NCBI GenBank assembly: GCA_964019135.1
Contig: OZ025265.1
Span: 5,648,318 to 5,712,317, forward strand
Direction of reading: 5' to 3'
Source: Arenicola marina
Taxonomy: Eukaryota; Annelida; Polychaeta; Arenicolidae
DNA length: 64,000 bases
In this document: positions 1 through 13,342 of the stretch, in pieces
How positions within the stretch are numbered: position 1 is the first letter of the stretch
Layout of the letters: the number at the start of each line of letters is the position of its first letter
Made by a program: the position numbers and the translations under genes
The notes under the pieces: generated by a model
Told to the model about the DNA's origin: nothing
Seen by the model: the letters and a program-made list of their open reading frames with translations, nothing else
Database searches by the model: none

Positions 1-3000
1 GCACTGCACGGACCTGGAGTCCATGGGCCCATGGTGAGGTACGGATCACCCCTAGACAGGCGCCAAGGTTCGTCTCCTAGCAGTGCACGGACCTGGAGTC
101 CAGGGCCCCATGGTGAGGAACGGATCACCTCCAGACAGGCGCCAAGGTTCGTCCCCTAGCAGTGCGCGGACCTGCAGTCCATAGGCCCATGGTGAGGTAC
201 GGATCACCCCCAGACAGGCGCCAAGGTTCGTCCCCTAGCACTGCGCGGACCTGGAGTCCATGGGCCCATGGTGAGGTACGGATCACCCCTAGACAGGCGC
301 CAAGGTTCGTTCCCTAGCACTACGCGGGCCTGGAGTCCATGGGCCCATGGTGAGGTACGGATCACCCCTAGACAGGTGCCAAGGTTCGTCGCCTAGCACT
401 CCACGGACCTGGAGTCCATGGGCCCATGGTAAGTTACGGATCACCCCTAGACAGGTGCCAAGGTTCGTCTCCTAACAGTGCGCGGACCTGGAGTCCAGGG
501 CCCCATGGTGAGGTACGGATCACCTCCAGACAGGCGCCAAGGTTCGTCCCCTAGCACTGCGCGGACCTGGAGTCCATGGGCCCATGGTGAGGTACGGATC
601 ACCCCCAGACAGGCGCCAAGGTTCGTCTCCTAGCAGTGGGCGGACCTGGAGTCCATGGGCCCATGGTGAGGTACGGATCACTCCCAGATAGGCGCCAAGG
701 TTCGTCCCCTAGCACTGCGCAGACCTGGAGTCCATGCGCCCATGGTGAGGTACGGATCACCCCCACACAGGCGCCAAGGTTCGTCCCCTAGCACTGCGCG
801 GACCTGGAGTCCATGGGCCAATGGTGAGCTACGGATCACCCCTAGACAGGCGCCAAGGTTCGTCCCCTAGCACTGCGCGGACCTGGAGTCCATGGGCCCA
901 TGGTGAGGTACGCATCACCCCCAGACAGGCGCCAAGGTTCGTCCCCTAGCACTGCGTGGACCTGGAGTCCATGGGCCCATGGCGAGGTACGGTTCACCCC
1001 CAAACAGGCGCCAAGGTTCGTCCCCTAGCACTGCGCGGACTTGGACTCCATGGGCCCATGGTGAGGTACGCATCACCCCCAGACAGGCGCCAAGGATCGT
1101 CCCCTAGCACTGCGCGGACCTGGAGTCCATGGGCCCATGGTGAGGTACGGATTACCCCCAGACAGGTGCCAAGGTTCGTCCCCAAGCACTGCGTGGACCT
1201 AGAGTCTATGGGCCCTTGGTGAGGTACGGATCACCCCCAGACAGGCACCAAGGTTCGTCCCCTAGCAGTGCGCGGACCTGGCGTCCATGGGCCCATGGTG
1301 AGGTACGGGTCACCCCCACACAGGCGCCAAGGTTCGTCCCCTAGCAGTGGGCGGACCTGGAGTCCATGGGCCCATGTTGAGGTACAGATCACTCCTAGAC
1401 AGGCGCCATGTCTCGTCCCCTAGCACTGCGCAGACCTGGAGTCCATGGGCCCATGGTGAGGTACGGATCACCCCCAGACAGGCACCAACGTTCGTCCCCT
1501 AGCACTGCGCGGACCTGGAGTCCAGGGCCCCATGGTGAGGTACGGATCACCTCCAGACAGGCGCCAAGGTTCGTCCCCTAGCAGTGCGCGGACTTGCAGT
1601 CCATGGGCCCATGGTGAGGTACGGATCACTACCAGATAGGCGCCAAGGTTCGTCCCCTAGCACTGCGCGGACCTGGAGTCCATGGGCCCATGGTGAGGTA
1701 CGGATCACCCCCAGAGAGGCGCCAAGGTTCGTCCCCTAGCACTGCGCGGACCTGCATGGAGTCCATGGGCCCATGGTCAGGTACTGATCACCCCCAGACA
1801 GGCGCCAACGTTCGTCCCCTAGCACTGCGCGGACCTGGAGTCCATGGGCCCATGGTGAGGTACGGATCACCCCCAGACAGGCGCCAAGGTTCGTCCCCTA
1901 GCACTGCGTGGACCTAGAGTCTATGGGCCCTTGGTGAGGTACGGATCACCCCCAGACAGGCACCAAGGTTCGTCCCCTAGCAGTGCGCGGACCTGGAGTC
2001 CATGGGCCCATGGTGTGGTACGGATCACCCCTAGACAGGCGCCAAGGTTCGTCCCCTAGCACTGCGCAGACCTGGAGTCCATGGGCCCATGGTGAGGTAC
2101 GGATCACCCCCAGACAGGCGCCAAGGTTCGTCCCCTAGCAGTGCGCGGACCTGGAGTCCATGGGCCCATGGTGAGGTACGGATCATCCCCAGAGAGGCGC
2201 CAAGGTTCGTCCCCTAGCACTGCGTGGACCTAGAGTCTATGGGCCCATGGTGAGGTACGGATCACCCCCACACAGGCGCCAAGGTTCGTCCCCTAGCAGA
2301 GGGCGGACCTGGAGTCCATGGGCCCATGGTGAGGTACGGATCACCCCTAGACAGGCGCCAAGGTTTGTCCCCTAGCACTGCGCGGACCTAGAGTCCATGG
2401 GCCCATGGTGAGGTACGGATCACCCCCAGACAGGCACCAAGGTTCGTCCCCTAGCACTGCGCGGACCTGGAGTCCATGGGCCCATGGCGAGGTACGGATA
2501 ACCCCCAGACAGGTGCCAAGGTTCGTTCCCTAGCACTGCGTGGACCTGGAGTCCATGGGCCCATGGCGAGGTACGGTTCACCCCCAAACAGGCGCCAAGG
2601 TTCGTCCCCTAGCACTGCGCGGACTTGGACTCCATGGGCCCATGGTGAGGTACGCATCACCCCCAGACAGGCGCCAAGGATCGTCCCCTAGCACTGCGCG
2701 GACCTGGAGTCCATGGGCCCATGGTGAGGTACGGATTACCCCCAGACAGGTGCCAAGGTTCGTCCCCTAGCACTGCGTGGACCTAGAGTCTATGGGCCCT
2801 TGGTGAGGTACGGATCACCCCCAGACAGGCACCAAGGTTCGTCCCCTAGCAGTGGGCGGACCTGGAGTCCATGGGCCCATGTTGAGGTACAGATCACTCC
2901 TAGACAGGCGCCATGGCTCGTCCCCTAGCACTGCGCAGACCTGGAGTCCATGGGCCCATGGTGAGGTACGGATCACCCCCAGACAGGCACCAACGTTCGT

Positions 3001-6000
3001 CCCCTAGCACTGCGCGGACCTGGAGTCCATGGGCCCATGGCGAGGTACGGATTACCCCCAGACAGGTGCCAAGGTTCGTCCCCTAGCACTGCGTGGACCT
3101 GGAGTCCATGGGCCCATGGTGAGCTACAGATCACTCCCAGACAGGCGCCAAGGTTCGTCTCCTAGCAGTGCGCGGACCTGGAGTCCAGGGCCCCATGGTG
3201 AGGTACGGATCACCTCCAGACAGGCGCCAAGGTTCGTCCCCTAGCAGTGCGCGGACTTGCAGTCCATGGGCCCATGGTGAGGTACGGATCACTACCAGAT
3301 AGGCGCCAAGGTTCGTCCCCTAGCACTGCGCGGACCTGGAGTCCATGGGCCCATGGTGAGGTACGGATCACCCCCAGAGAGGCGCCAAGGTTCGTCCCCT
3401 AGCACTGCGCGGACCTGCATGGAGTCCATGGGCCCATGGTCAGGTACTGATCACCCCCAGACAGGCGCCAACGTTCGTCCCCTAGCACTGCGCGGACCTG
3501 GAGTCCATGGGCCCATGGTGAGGTACGGATCACCCCCAGAGAGGCGCCAAGGTTCGTCCCCTAGCACTGCGTGGACCTAGAGTCTATGGGCCCTTGGTGA
3601 GATACGGATCACCCCCAGACAGGCACCAAGGTTCGTCCCCTAGCAGTGCGCGGACCTGGAGTCCATGGGCCCATGGTGAGGTACGGATCACCCCTAGACA
3701 GGCGCCAAGGTTCGTCCCCTAGCACTGCGCAGACCTGGAGTCCATGGGCCCATGGTGAGGTACGGATCACCCCCAGACAGGCGCCAAGGTTCGTCCCCTA
3801 GCAGTGCGCGGACCTGGAGTCCATGGGCCCATGGTGAGGTACGGATCATCCCCAGAGAGGCGCCAAGGTTCGTCCCCTAGCACTGCGTGGACCTAGAGTC
3901 TATGGGCCCATGGTGAGGTACGGATCACCCCCACACAGGCGCCAAGGTTCGTCCCCTAGCAGTGGGCGGACCTGGAGTCCATGGGCCCATGGTGAGGTAC
4001 GGATCACCCCTAGACAGGCGCCAAGGTTCGTCCCCTAGCACTGCGCTGACCTGGAGTCCATGGACCCATGTTGAGGTACGGATCACCCCCAGACAGGCGC
4101 CAAGGTTTGTCCCCTAGCACTGCGCGGACCTGGAGTCCATGGGCCCATGGTGAGGTACGGATCACCCCCAGACAGGCACCAAGGTTCGTCCCCTAGCACT
4201 GCGCGGACCTGGAGTCCATGGGCCCATGGCGAGGTACGGATAACCCCCAGACAGGAGCCAAGGTTCGTTCCCTAGCACTGCGTGGACCTGGAGTCCATGG
4301 GCCCATGGTGAGCTACAGATCACCTCCAGACAGGCGCCAACGTTCGTCTCCTAGCAGTGCGCGGACCGGGAGTCCAGGGCCCCATGGTGAGGTACGGATC
4401 ACCTCCAGACAGGCGCCAAGGTTCGTCCCCTAGCAGTGCGCGGACCTGGAGTTCATGAGGCCATGGTGAGGTACGGATCACTACCAGATAGGCGCCAAGG
4501 TTCGTCCCCTAGCACTGCGCGGACCTGGAGTCCATGGGCCCATGGTGAGGTACGGATCACCCCCAGAGAGGCGCCAAGGTTCGTCCCCTAGCACTGCGCG
4601 GACCTGCATGGAGTCCATGGGCCCATGGTCAGGTACTGATCACCCCCAGACAGGCGCCAACGTTCGTCCCCTAGCACTGCGCGGACCTGGAGTCCATGGG
4701 CCCATGGTGAGGTACGGATCACCCCTAGACAGGCGCCAAGGTTCGTTCCCTAGCACTACGCGGGCCTGGAGTCCATGGGCCCATGGTGAGGTACGAATCA
4801 CCCCTAGACAGGCGCCAAGGTTCGTCCCCTAGCACTCCACGGACCTGGAGTCCATAGGCCCATGGTGAGGTACGGATCACCCCCAGACAGGCGCCAAGGT
4901 TCGCCTCCTAGCATTGCGCGGACCTGCAGTCCATGGGCCCATGGTGAGGTACGGAACACCCCCAGATAGGCGCCAAGGTTCGTCCCCTAGCACTCCGCGG
5001 ACCTGGAGTCCATGGGCCCATGGTGAGGTACGGATCACCCCCAGACAGGCGCCAAGGTTCGTCCCCTAGCACTGCGCGGACCTGGAGTCCATGGGCCCAT
5101 GGCGAGGTACGGATCACCCCCAGACAGGCGCCAAGGTTCGTCCCCTAGCACTGCGCGGACTTGGAGTCCATGGGCCCATGGTGAGGTACGCATCACCCCC
5201 AGACAGGTGCCAAGGTTCGTCCTCTAGCACTGCGCGGACCTGGAGTCCATGGGCCCATGGTGAGGTACGGATCACCCCCAGACAGGCGCCAAGGTTCGTC
5301 CCCCAGCACTGCGCGGACCTGGAGTCCATGGGCCCATGGTGAGGTACGGATCACCCCCAGACAGGCACCAACGTTCGTCCCCTAGCACTGCGCGGACCTG
5401 GAGTCTATGGGCCCATGGTGAGGTACGGATTAGCCCCAGACAGGTGCCAAGGTTCGTCCCCTAGCACTGCGTGGACCTGGAGTCCATGGGCCCATGGTGA
5501 GCTACGGATCACCCCCAGAGAGGCGCCAAGGTTCGTCACCTAGCACTGCGCAGACCTGGACTCCATGGGCCCATGGTGAGGTACGGATCACCCCCAGACA
5601 GGCACCAAGGTTCGTCTCCTAGCACTGCGCGGACCTGGAGTCCATGGGCCCATGGTGAGGTACGGATCACCCCCAGACAGGCGCCAAGGTTCGTCCCCTA
5701 GCAGTGCGCGGACCTGGAGTCCATGGGCCCATGGTGAGGTACGGATCACCCCCAGAGAGGCGCCAAGGTTCGTCCCCTAGCACTGCGTGGACCTAGAGTC
5801 TATGGGCCCATGGTGAGGTACGGATCACCCCCACACAGGCGCCAAGGTTCGTCCCCTAGCAGTGGGCGGACCTGGAGTCCATGGGCCCATGGTGAGGTAC
5901 GGATCACCCCTAGACAGGCGCCAAGGTTCGTCCCCTAGCACTGCGCAGACCTGGAGTCCATGGGCCCATGGTGAGGTACGGATCACCCCCAGACAGGCGC

Positions 6001-9000
6001 CAAGGTTTGTCCCCTAGCACTGCGCGGACTTGGAGTCCATGGGCCCATGGGGAGGTACGGATCACCCCCAGACAGGCACCAAGGTTCGTCCCCTAGCACT
6101 GCGCGGACCTGGAGTCCATGGGCCCATGGCGAGGTACGGATAACCCCCAGACAGGTGCCAAGGTTCGTCCCCTAGCACTGCGTGGACCTGGAGTCCATGG
6201 GCCCATGGTGAGCTACAGATCACCTCCAGACAGGCGCCAACGTTCGTCTCCTAGCAGTGCGCGGACCTGGAGTCCAGGGCCCCATGGTGAGGTACGGATC
6301 ACCTCCAGACAGGCGCCAAGGTTCGTCCCCTAGCAGTGCGCGGACCTGGAGTCCATGGGCCCATGGTGAGGTACGGATCACTACCAGATAGGCGCCAAGG
6401 TTCGTCCCCTAGCACTGCGCGGACCTGGAGTCCATGGGCCCATGGTGAGGTACGGATCACCCCCAGAGAGGCGCCAAGGTTCGTCCCCTAGCACTGCGCG
6501 GACCTGCATGGAGTCCATGGGCCCATGGTCAGGTACTGATCACCCCCAGACAGGCGCCAACGTTCGTCCCCTAGCACTGCGCGGACCTGGAGTCCATGGG
6601 CCCATGGTGAGGTACGGATCACCCCTAGACAGGCGCCAAGGTTCGTTCCCTAGCACTACGCGGGCCTGGAGTCCATGGGCCCATGGTGAGGTACGAATCA
6701 CCCCTAGACAGGTGCCAAGGTTCGTCCCCTGGCACTCCACGGACCTGGAGTCCATGGGCCCATGGTGAGGTACGGATCACCCCCAGACAGGCGCCAAGGT
6801 TCGCCTCCTAGCAGTGCGCGGACCTGCAGTCCATGGGCCCATGGTGAGGTACGGAACACCCTCAGATAGGCGCCAAGGTTCGTCCCCTAGCACTGCGCGG
6901 ACCTGGAGTCCATGGGCCCATGGTGAGGTACGGATCACCCCCAGACAGGCGCCAAGGTTCGTCCCCTAGCACTGCGCGGACCTGGAGTCCATGGGCCCAT
7001 GGCGAGGTACGGATCACCCCCAGACAGGCGCCAAGGTTCGTCCCCTAGCACTGCGCGGACTTGGAGTCCATGGGCCCATGGTGAGGTACGCATCACCCCC
7101 AGACAGGTGCCAAGGTTCGTCCCCTAGCACTGCGCGGACCTGGAGTCCATGGGCCCATGGTGAGGTACGGATCACCCCCAGACAGGCGCCAAGGTTCGTC
7201 CCCCAGCACTGCGCGGACCTGGAGTCCATGGGCCCATGGTGAGGTACGGATCACCCCCAGACAGGCACCAACGTTCGTCCCCTAGCACTGCGCGGACCTG
7301 GAGTCTATGGGCCCATGGTGAGGTACGGATTAGCCCCAGACAGGTGCCAAGGTTCGTCCCCTAGCACTGCGTGGACCTGGAGTCCATGGGCCCATGGTGA
7401 GCTACGGATCACCCCCAGAGAGGCGCCAAGGTTCGTCCCCTAGCACTGCGCAGACCTGGAGTCCATGGGCCCATGGTGAGGTACGGATCACCCCCAGAGA
7501 GGCGCCAAGGTTCGTCCCCTAGCACTGCGCGGACCTGCATGGAGTCCATGGGCCCATGGTGAGGTACGGATTACCCCCAGACAGGCGCCAAGGTTCGTCC
7601 CCTAGCACTGCGCGGACCTGGAGTCCATGGGCCCATGGTAAGGTACGGATCACCCTTGGACAGGCGCCAAGGTTCGTCCCCTAGGACTACGCGGGCCTGG
7701 AGTCCATGGGCCCATGGTGAGGTACGGATCACCCCCAGACAGGTGCCAAGGTTCGTCCCCTAGCACTGCACGGACCTGGAGTCCATGGGCCCATGGTGTG
7801 GTACGGATCACCCCTAGACAGGCGCCAAGGTTCGTCTCCTAGCAGTGCGCGGACCTGGAGTCCAGGGCCCCATGGTGAGGAACGGATCACCTCCAGACAG
7901 GCGCCAAGGTTCGTCCCCTAGCAGTGCGCGGACCTGCAGTCCATGGGCCCATGGTCAGGTACGGATCACCCCCAGACAGGCGCCAAGGTTCGTCCCCTAG
8001 CACTGCGCGGACCTGGAGTCCATGGGCCCATGGTGAGGTACGGATCACCCCTAGACAGGCGCCAAGGTTCGTTCCCTAGCACTACGCGGGCCTGGAGTCC
8101 ATGGGCCCATGGTGAGGTACGGATCAACCCTAGACAGGTGCCAAGGTTCGTCCCCTAGCACTCCACGGACCTGGAGTCCATGGGCCCATGGTGAGTTACG
8201 GATCACCCCTAGACAGGTGCCAAGGTTCGTCTCCTAACAGTGCGCGGACCTGGAGTCCAGGGCCCCATGGTGAGGTACGGATCACCTCCAGACAGGCGCC
8301 AAGGTTCGTCCCCTAGCACTGGGCGGACCTGGAGTCCATGGGCCCATGGTGAGGTACGCATCACCCCCAGACAGGCGCCAAGGTTCGTCCCCTAGCACTG
8401 CGTAGACCTGGAGTCCATGGGCCCATGGCGAGGTACGGTTCACCCCCAGACAGGCGCCAAGGTTCGTCCCCTAGCACTGCGCGGACTTGGAGTCCATGGG
8501 CCCATGGTGAGGTACGGATCACCCCCACACAGGCGCCAAGGTTCGTCCCCTAGCAGTGGGCGGACCTGGAGTCCATGGGCCCATGTTGAGGTACGGATCA
8601 CTCCTAGACAGGCGCCAAGGTTCGTCAACCATAGCACTGCGCAGACCTGGAGTCCATGGGCCCATGGTGAGGTACAGATCACCCCCAGACAGGCGCCAAG
8701 GTTCGTCCCCTAGCACTGCGCGGACCTGGAGTCCATGGGCCCATGGCGAAGTACGGATTACCCCCAGACAGGTGCCAAGGTGGGTCCCCTAGCACTGCGT
8801 GGACCTGGAGTCCATGGGCCCATGGTGAGGTACAGATCACCCCCAGACAGGCGCCAAGGTTTGTTCCCTAGCACTGCGTGGACCTGGAGTCCATGGGCCC
8901 ATGGTGAGGTACGGATCACCCCCAGACAGGCGCCAAGGTTCGGCCCCTAGCACTGCGTGGACCTGGAGTCCATGGACCCATGGTGAGGTACGGATCACCC

Positions 9001-12000
9001 CTAGACAGGCGCCAAGGTTCGTCCCCTAGCAGTGCGCGGACCTGGAGTCCATGGGCCCATGGTGAGGTACGGATCACCCCCAGACAGGCGCCAAGGTTCG
9101 TCCCCTAGTACTGCGCGGAGCTGGAGTCCATGGGCCCATGGTGAGGTACGGATCACCCCCAGACAGGTGCCAAGGTTCGTCCCCTAGCACTGCACGGACC
9201 TGGAGTCCATGGGCCCATGGTGAGGTACGGATCACCCCTAGACAGGCGCCAAGGTTCGTCTCCTAGCAGTGCGCGGACCTGGAGTCCAGGGCCCCATGGT
9301 GATGAACGGATCACCTCCAGACAGGCGCCAAGGTTCGTCCCCTAGCAGTGCGCGGACCTGCAGTCCATGGGCCCATGGTGAGGTACGGATCACCCCCAGA
9401 CAGGCGCCAAGGTTCGTCCCCTAGCACTGCGCGGACCTGGAGTCCATGGGCCCATGGTGAGGTACGGATCACCCCTAGACAGGCGCCAAGGTTCGTTCCC
9501 TAGCACTACGCGGGCCTGGAGTCCATGGGCCCATGGTGAGGTACGGATCACCCCTAGACAGGTGCCAAGGTTCGTCCCCTAGCACTCCACGGACCTGGAG
9601 TCCATGGGCCCATGGTGAGTTACGGATCACCCCTAGACAGGTGCCAAGGTTCGTCTCCTAACAGTGCGCGGACCTGGAGTCCAGGGCCCCATGGTGAGGT
9701 ACGGATCACCTCCAGACAGGCGCCAAGGTTCGTCCCCTAGCACTGCGCGGACCTGGAGTCCATGGGCCCATGGTGAGGTACGGATCACCCCCAGACAGGC
9801 GCCAAGGTTCGTCTCCTAGCAGTGCGCGGACCTGCAGTCCATGGGCCCATGGTGAGGTACGGATCACCCCCAGATAGGCGCCAAGGTTCGTCCCATAGCA
9901 CTGCGCAGACCTGGAGTCCATGCGCCCATGGTGAGGTACGGATCACCCCCACACAGGCGCCAAGGTTCGTCCCCTAGCACTGCGCGGACCTGGAGTCCAT
10001 GGGCCCATGGTGAGGTACGGATCACCCCTAGACAGGCGCCAAGGTTCGTCCCCTAGCACTGCGCGGACCTGGAGTCCATGGGCCCATGGTGAGGTACGCA
10101 TCACCCCCAGACAGGCGCCATGGATCGTCCCCTAGCACTGCGCGGACCTGGAGTCCATGGGCCCATGGTGAGGTACGGATTACCCCCAGACAGGTGCCAA
10201 GGTTTGTCCCCTAGCACTGCGTGGACCTAGAGTCTATGGGCCCTTGGTGAGGTACGGATCACCCCCAGACAGGCACCAAGGTTCGTCCCCTAGCAGTGCG
10301 CGGACCTGGCGTCCATGGTCCCATGGTGAGGTACGGATCACCCCCACACAGGCGCCAAGGTTCGTCCCCTAGCAGTGGGCGGACCTGGAGTCCATGGGCC
10401 CATGTTGAGGTACGGATCACTCCTAGACAGGCGCCAAGGTTCGTCCCCTAGCACTGCGCAGACCTGGAGTCCATGGGCCCATGGTGAGGTACGGATCACC
10501 CCCAGACAGGCGCCAAGGTTCGTCCCCTAGCACTGCGCGGACCTGGAGTCCATGGGCCCATGGCGAAGTACGGATTACCCCCAGACAGGTGCCAAGGTGG
10601 GTCCCCTAGCACTGCGTGGACCTGGAGTCCATGGGCCCATGGTGAGGTACAGATCACCCCCAGACAGGCGCCAAGGTTTGTTCCCTAGCACTGCGTGGAC
10701 CTAGAGTCCATGGGCCCATGGTGAGGTACGGATCACCCCCAGACAGGCGCCAAGGTTCGGCCCCTAGCACTGCGTGGACCTGGAGTCCATGGACCCATGG
10801 TGAGGTACGGATCACCCCTAGACAGGCGCCAAGGTTCGTCCCCTAGCAGTGCGCGGACCTGGAGTCCATGGGCCCATGGTGAGGTACGGATCACCCCCAG
10901 ACAGGCGCCAAGGTTCGTCCCCTAGCACTGCGCTGGCCTGGAGTCCATGGGCCCATGGTGAGGTACAGATCACCCCCAGACAGGCGCCAAGGTTTGTTCC
11001 CTAGCACTGCGTGGACCTAGAGTCCATGGGCCCATGGTGAGGTACGGATCACACCCAGACAGGCGCCAAGGTTCTTCCCCTAGCACTGCGCTGGCCTGGA
11101 GTCCATGGGCCCATGGTGAGGTACAGATCACCCCCAGACAGGCGCCAAGGTTTGTTCCCTAGCACTGCGTGGACCTAGAGTCCATGGGCCCATGGTGAGG
11201 TACGGATCACCCCCAGACAGGCGCCAAGGTTCGTCCCCTAGCACTGCGCGGACCTGGAGTCCATGGGCCCATGGTGAGGTACGGATCACCCCCAGACAGG
11301 CGCCAAGGTTCGTCCTCTAGCACTGCGCGGACCTGCAGTCCATGGGCACATGGTGAGGTACGGATCACCCCCAGACAGGCGCCAAGGTTCGTCCCCTAGC
11401 ACTGCGTGGACCTGGAGTCCATGGGCCCATGGCGAGGTACGGATCACCCCCACACAGGCGCCAAGGTTCGTCCCCTAGCATTGCGCGGACCTGGAGTCCA
11501 TGGGCCCATGGCGAGGTACGGATCACCCCCAGACAGGCGCCAAGGTTCGTTCTCTAGCACTGCGCGGACCTGGAGTCCATGGGCCCATGGTGAGGTACGG
11601 ATGACCCCCAGACAGGCGCCAAGGTTCGTCCTCTAGCACTGCGCGGACCTGCAGTCCATGGGCACATGGTAAGGTACGGATCACCCCCAGACAGGCGCCA
11701 AGGTTCGTCCCCTAGCACTGCGCGGGCCTGGAGTCCATGGGCCCATGGTGAGGTACGGATCACCCCCAGACAGGCCCCAAGGTTCGTTCCCTAGCACTGC
11801 GCGGACCTGGGGTCCATGGGCCCATGGTGAGGTACGGATCACCCCCAGACAGGCGCCAAGGTTCCCCACTAGCACTGCGCGGACCTGGAGTCCATGGGCC
11901 CATGGCGAGGTACGGATCACCCGCAGACAGGCGCCAAGGTTCGTCCCCTAGCACTGCGTGGACCTGGAGTCCATGGGCCCATGGTGAGGTACGGATCACC

Positions 12001-12690
12001 CCCACACAGGCGCCAAGGTTCGTCCTCTAGCACTGCGCGGACCTCCAGTCCATGGGCCCATGGTGAGGTACGGATCACCCCCAGACAGGCGCCAAGGTTT
12101 GTCCCCTAGCACTGCGCGGACCTGAAGTCCATGGGCCCATGGTAAGGTACGGATCACCCCTAGACAGGCGCCAAGGTTCGTCCCTTAGCACTGCGCGGGC
12201 CTGGAGTCCATGGGCCCATGGTGAGGTACGGATCACCCTCCGACAGGCGCCAAGGTTCGTCCCCTAGCACTGCGCGGGCCTGGAGTCCATGGGCCCATGG
12301 TGAGGTACAGATCACCCCCAGACAGGCACCAAGGTTCGTCCCCTAGCACTGCGCGGACCTGGAGTCCATGGGCCCATGGTGAGGTACGGATCACCCCCAG
12401 ACAGGCGCCAAGGTTCGTCCCCTAGCACTGCGCGGACCTGGAGTCCATGGGCCCATGGTGAGGTACGGATCACCCCCAGACAGGCACCAAGGTTCGTCCC
12501 CTAGCACTGCGCGGACCTAGAGTCCATGGGCCCATGGTGAGGTACAGATCACCCCCAGACAGGCACCAAGGTTCGTCCCCCATGGTGAGGTACGGATCAC
12601 CCCCAGACAGGCGCCAAGGTTCGTCCCCTAGCACTGCGTGGACCTAGAGTCCATGGGCCCATGGCGAGGTACGGATCACCCTAGATACAC
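1..12690. repeat. 79-bp minisatellite A (about 160 copies), runs off the left edge
   Basis: Near-uninterrupted 79-bp period, for example identical motifs at 1,021 and 1,100. Each unit carries the 14-bp perfect palindrome CCATGGGCCCATGG and the phrase CAGACAGGCGCCAAGG. Substitution variants recur in blocks. Five units carry a 4-bp CATG insertion (at 1,751, 3,414, 4,603, 6,503 and 7,534). A shortened unit lies near 12,580. It sits in the PON intron after exon 5. Short open frames inside it are repeat artefacts. Confidence 0.97.
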
Positions 12691-12806
12691 GTCGGTCTTG
12701 AACCCTTAACCGTTCGGTCCTCAGGCCTTTCCACCATGGTGGCTCGGATAAGTTGCTGTCGCATGCTGGTTTATCCTGGCATCGGGTGTGAAGCAGCAGG
12801 GAGTGT
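12691..12806. other. Unique spacer between the two 79-bp arrays
   Basis: About 115 bp of non-repeated intron sequence. No exon or regulatory signal is recognised in it. Confidence 0.6.
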
Positions 12807-13342
12807 GGAGACCTGTGCAGACAGGCAGGGTCAGGACGTGTGTCCCTGTGGCTTACACTCTGAACGTGACATTATCGGGAGGTGTGGAGACCTGTGCAGA
12901 CAGGCAGGGTCAGGACGTGTGTCCCTGTGGCTTACACTCTGAACGTGACATTATCGGGAGGTGTGGCGACCTGTGCAGACAGACAGGGTCAGGACGTGTG
13001 TCCCTGTGGCTTACACTCTGAACGTGACATTATCGGGAGGTGTGAAGACCTGTGCAGACAGACAGGGTCAGGACGTGTGTCCCTGTGGCTTACACTCTGA
13101 ACGTGACATTATCGGGAGGTGTGAAGACCTGTGCAGACAGACAGGGTCAGGACGTGTGTCCCTGTGGCTTACACTCTGAACGTGACATTATCGGGAGGTG
13201 TGGAGACCTGTGCAGACAGACAGGGTCAGGACGTGTGTCCCTGTGGCTTACACTCTGAACGTGACATTATCGGGAGGTGTGAAGACCTGTGCAGACAGAC
13301 AGGGTCAGGACGTGTGTCCCTGTGGCTTACACTCTGAACGTG
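12807..13342. repeat. 79-bp minisatellite B (about 7 copies) carrying copies of the PON exon 5 splice donor
   Basis: Period 79 bp. Each unit contains, on the minus strand, 12 nt of the exon 5 end (CACGTTCAGAGT) followed by GTAAGCC. The donor hexamers lie at plus-strand 13,325 (the real one) and 13,246, 13,167, 13,088, 13,009, 12,930 and 12,851. The array therefore begins inside exon 5 and runs into the intron. Confidence 0.95.
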
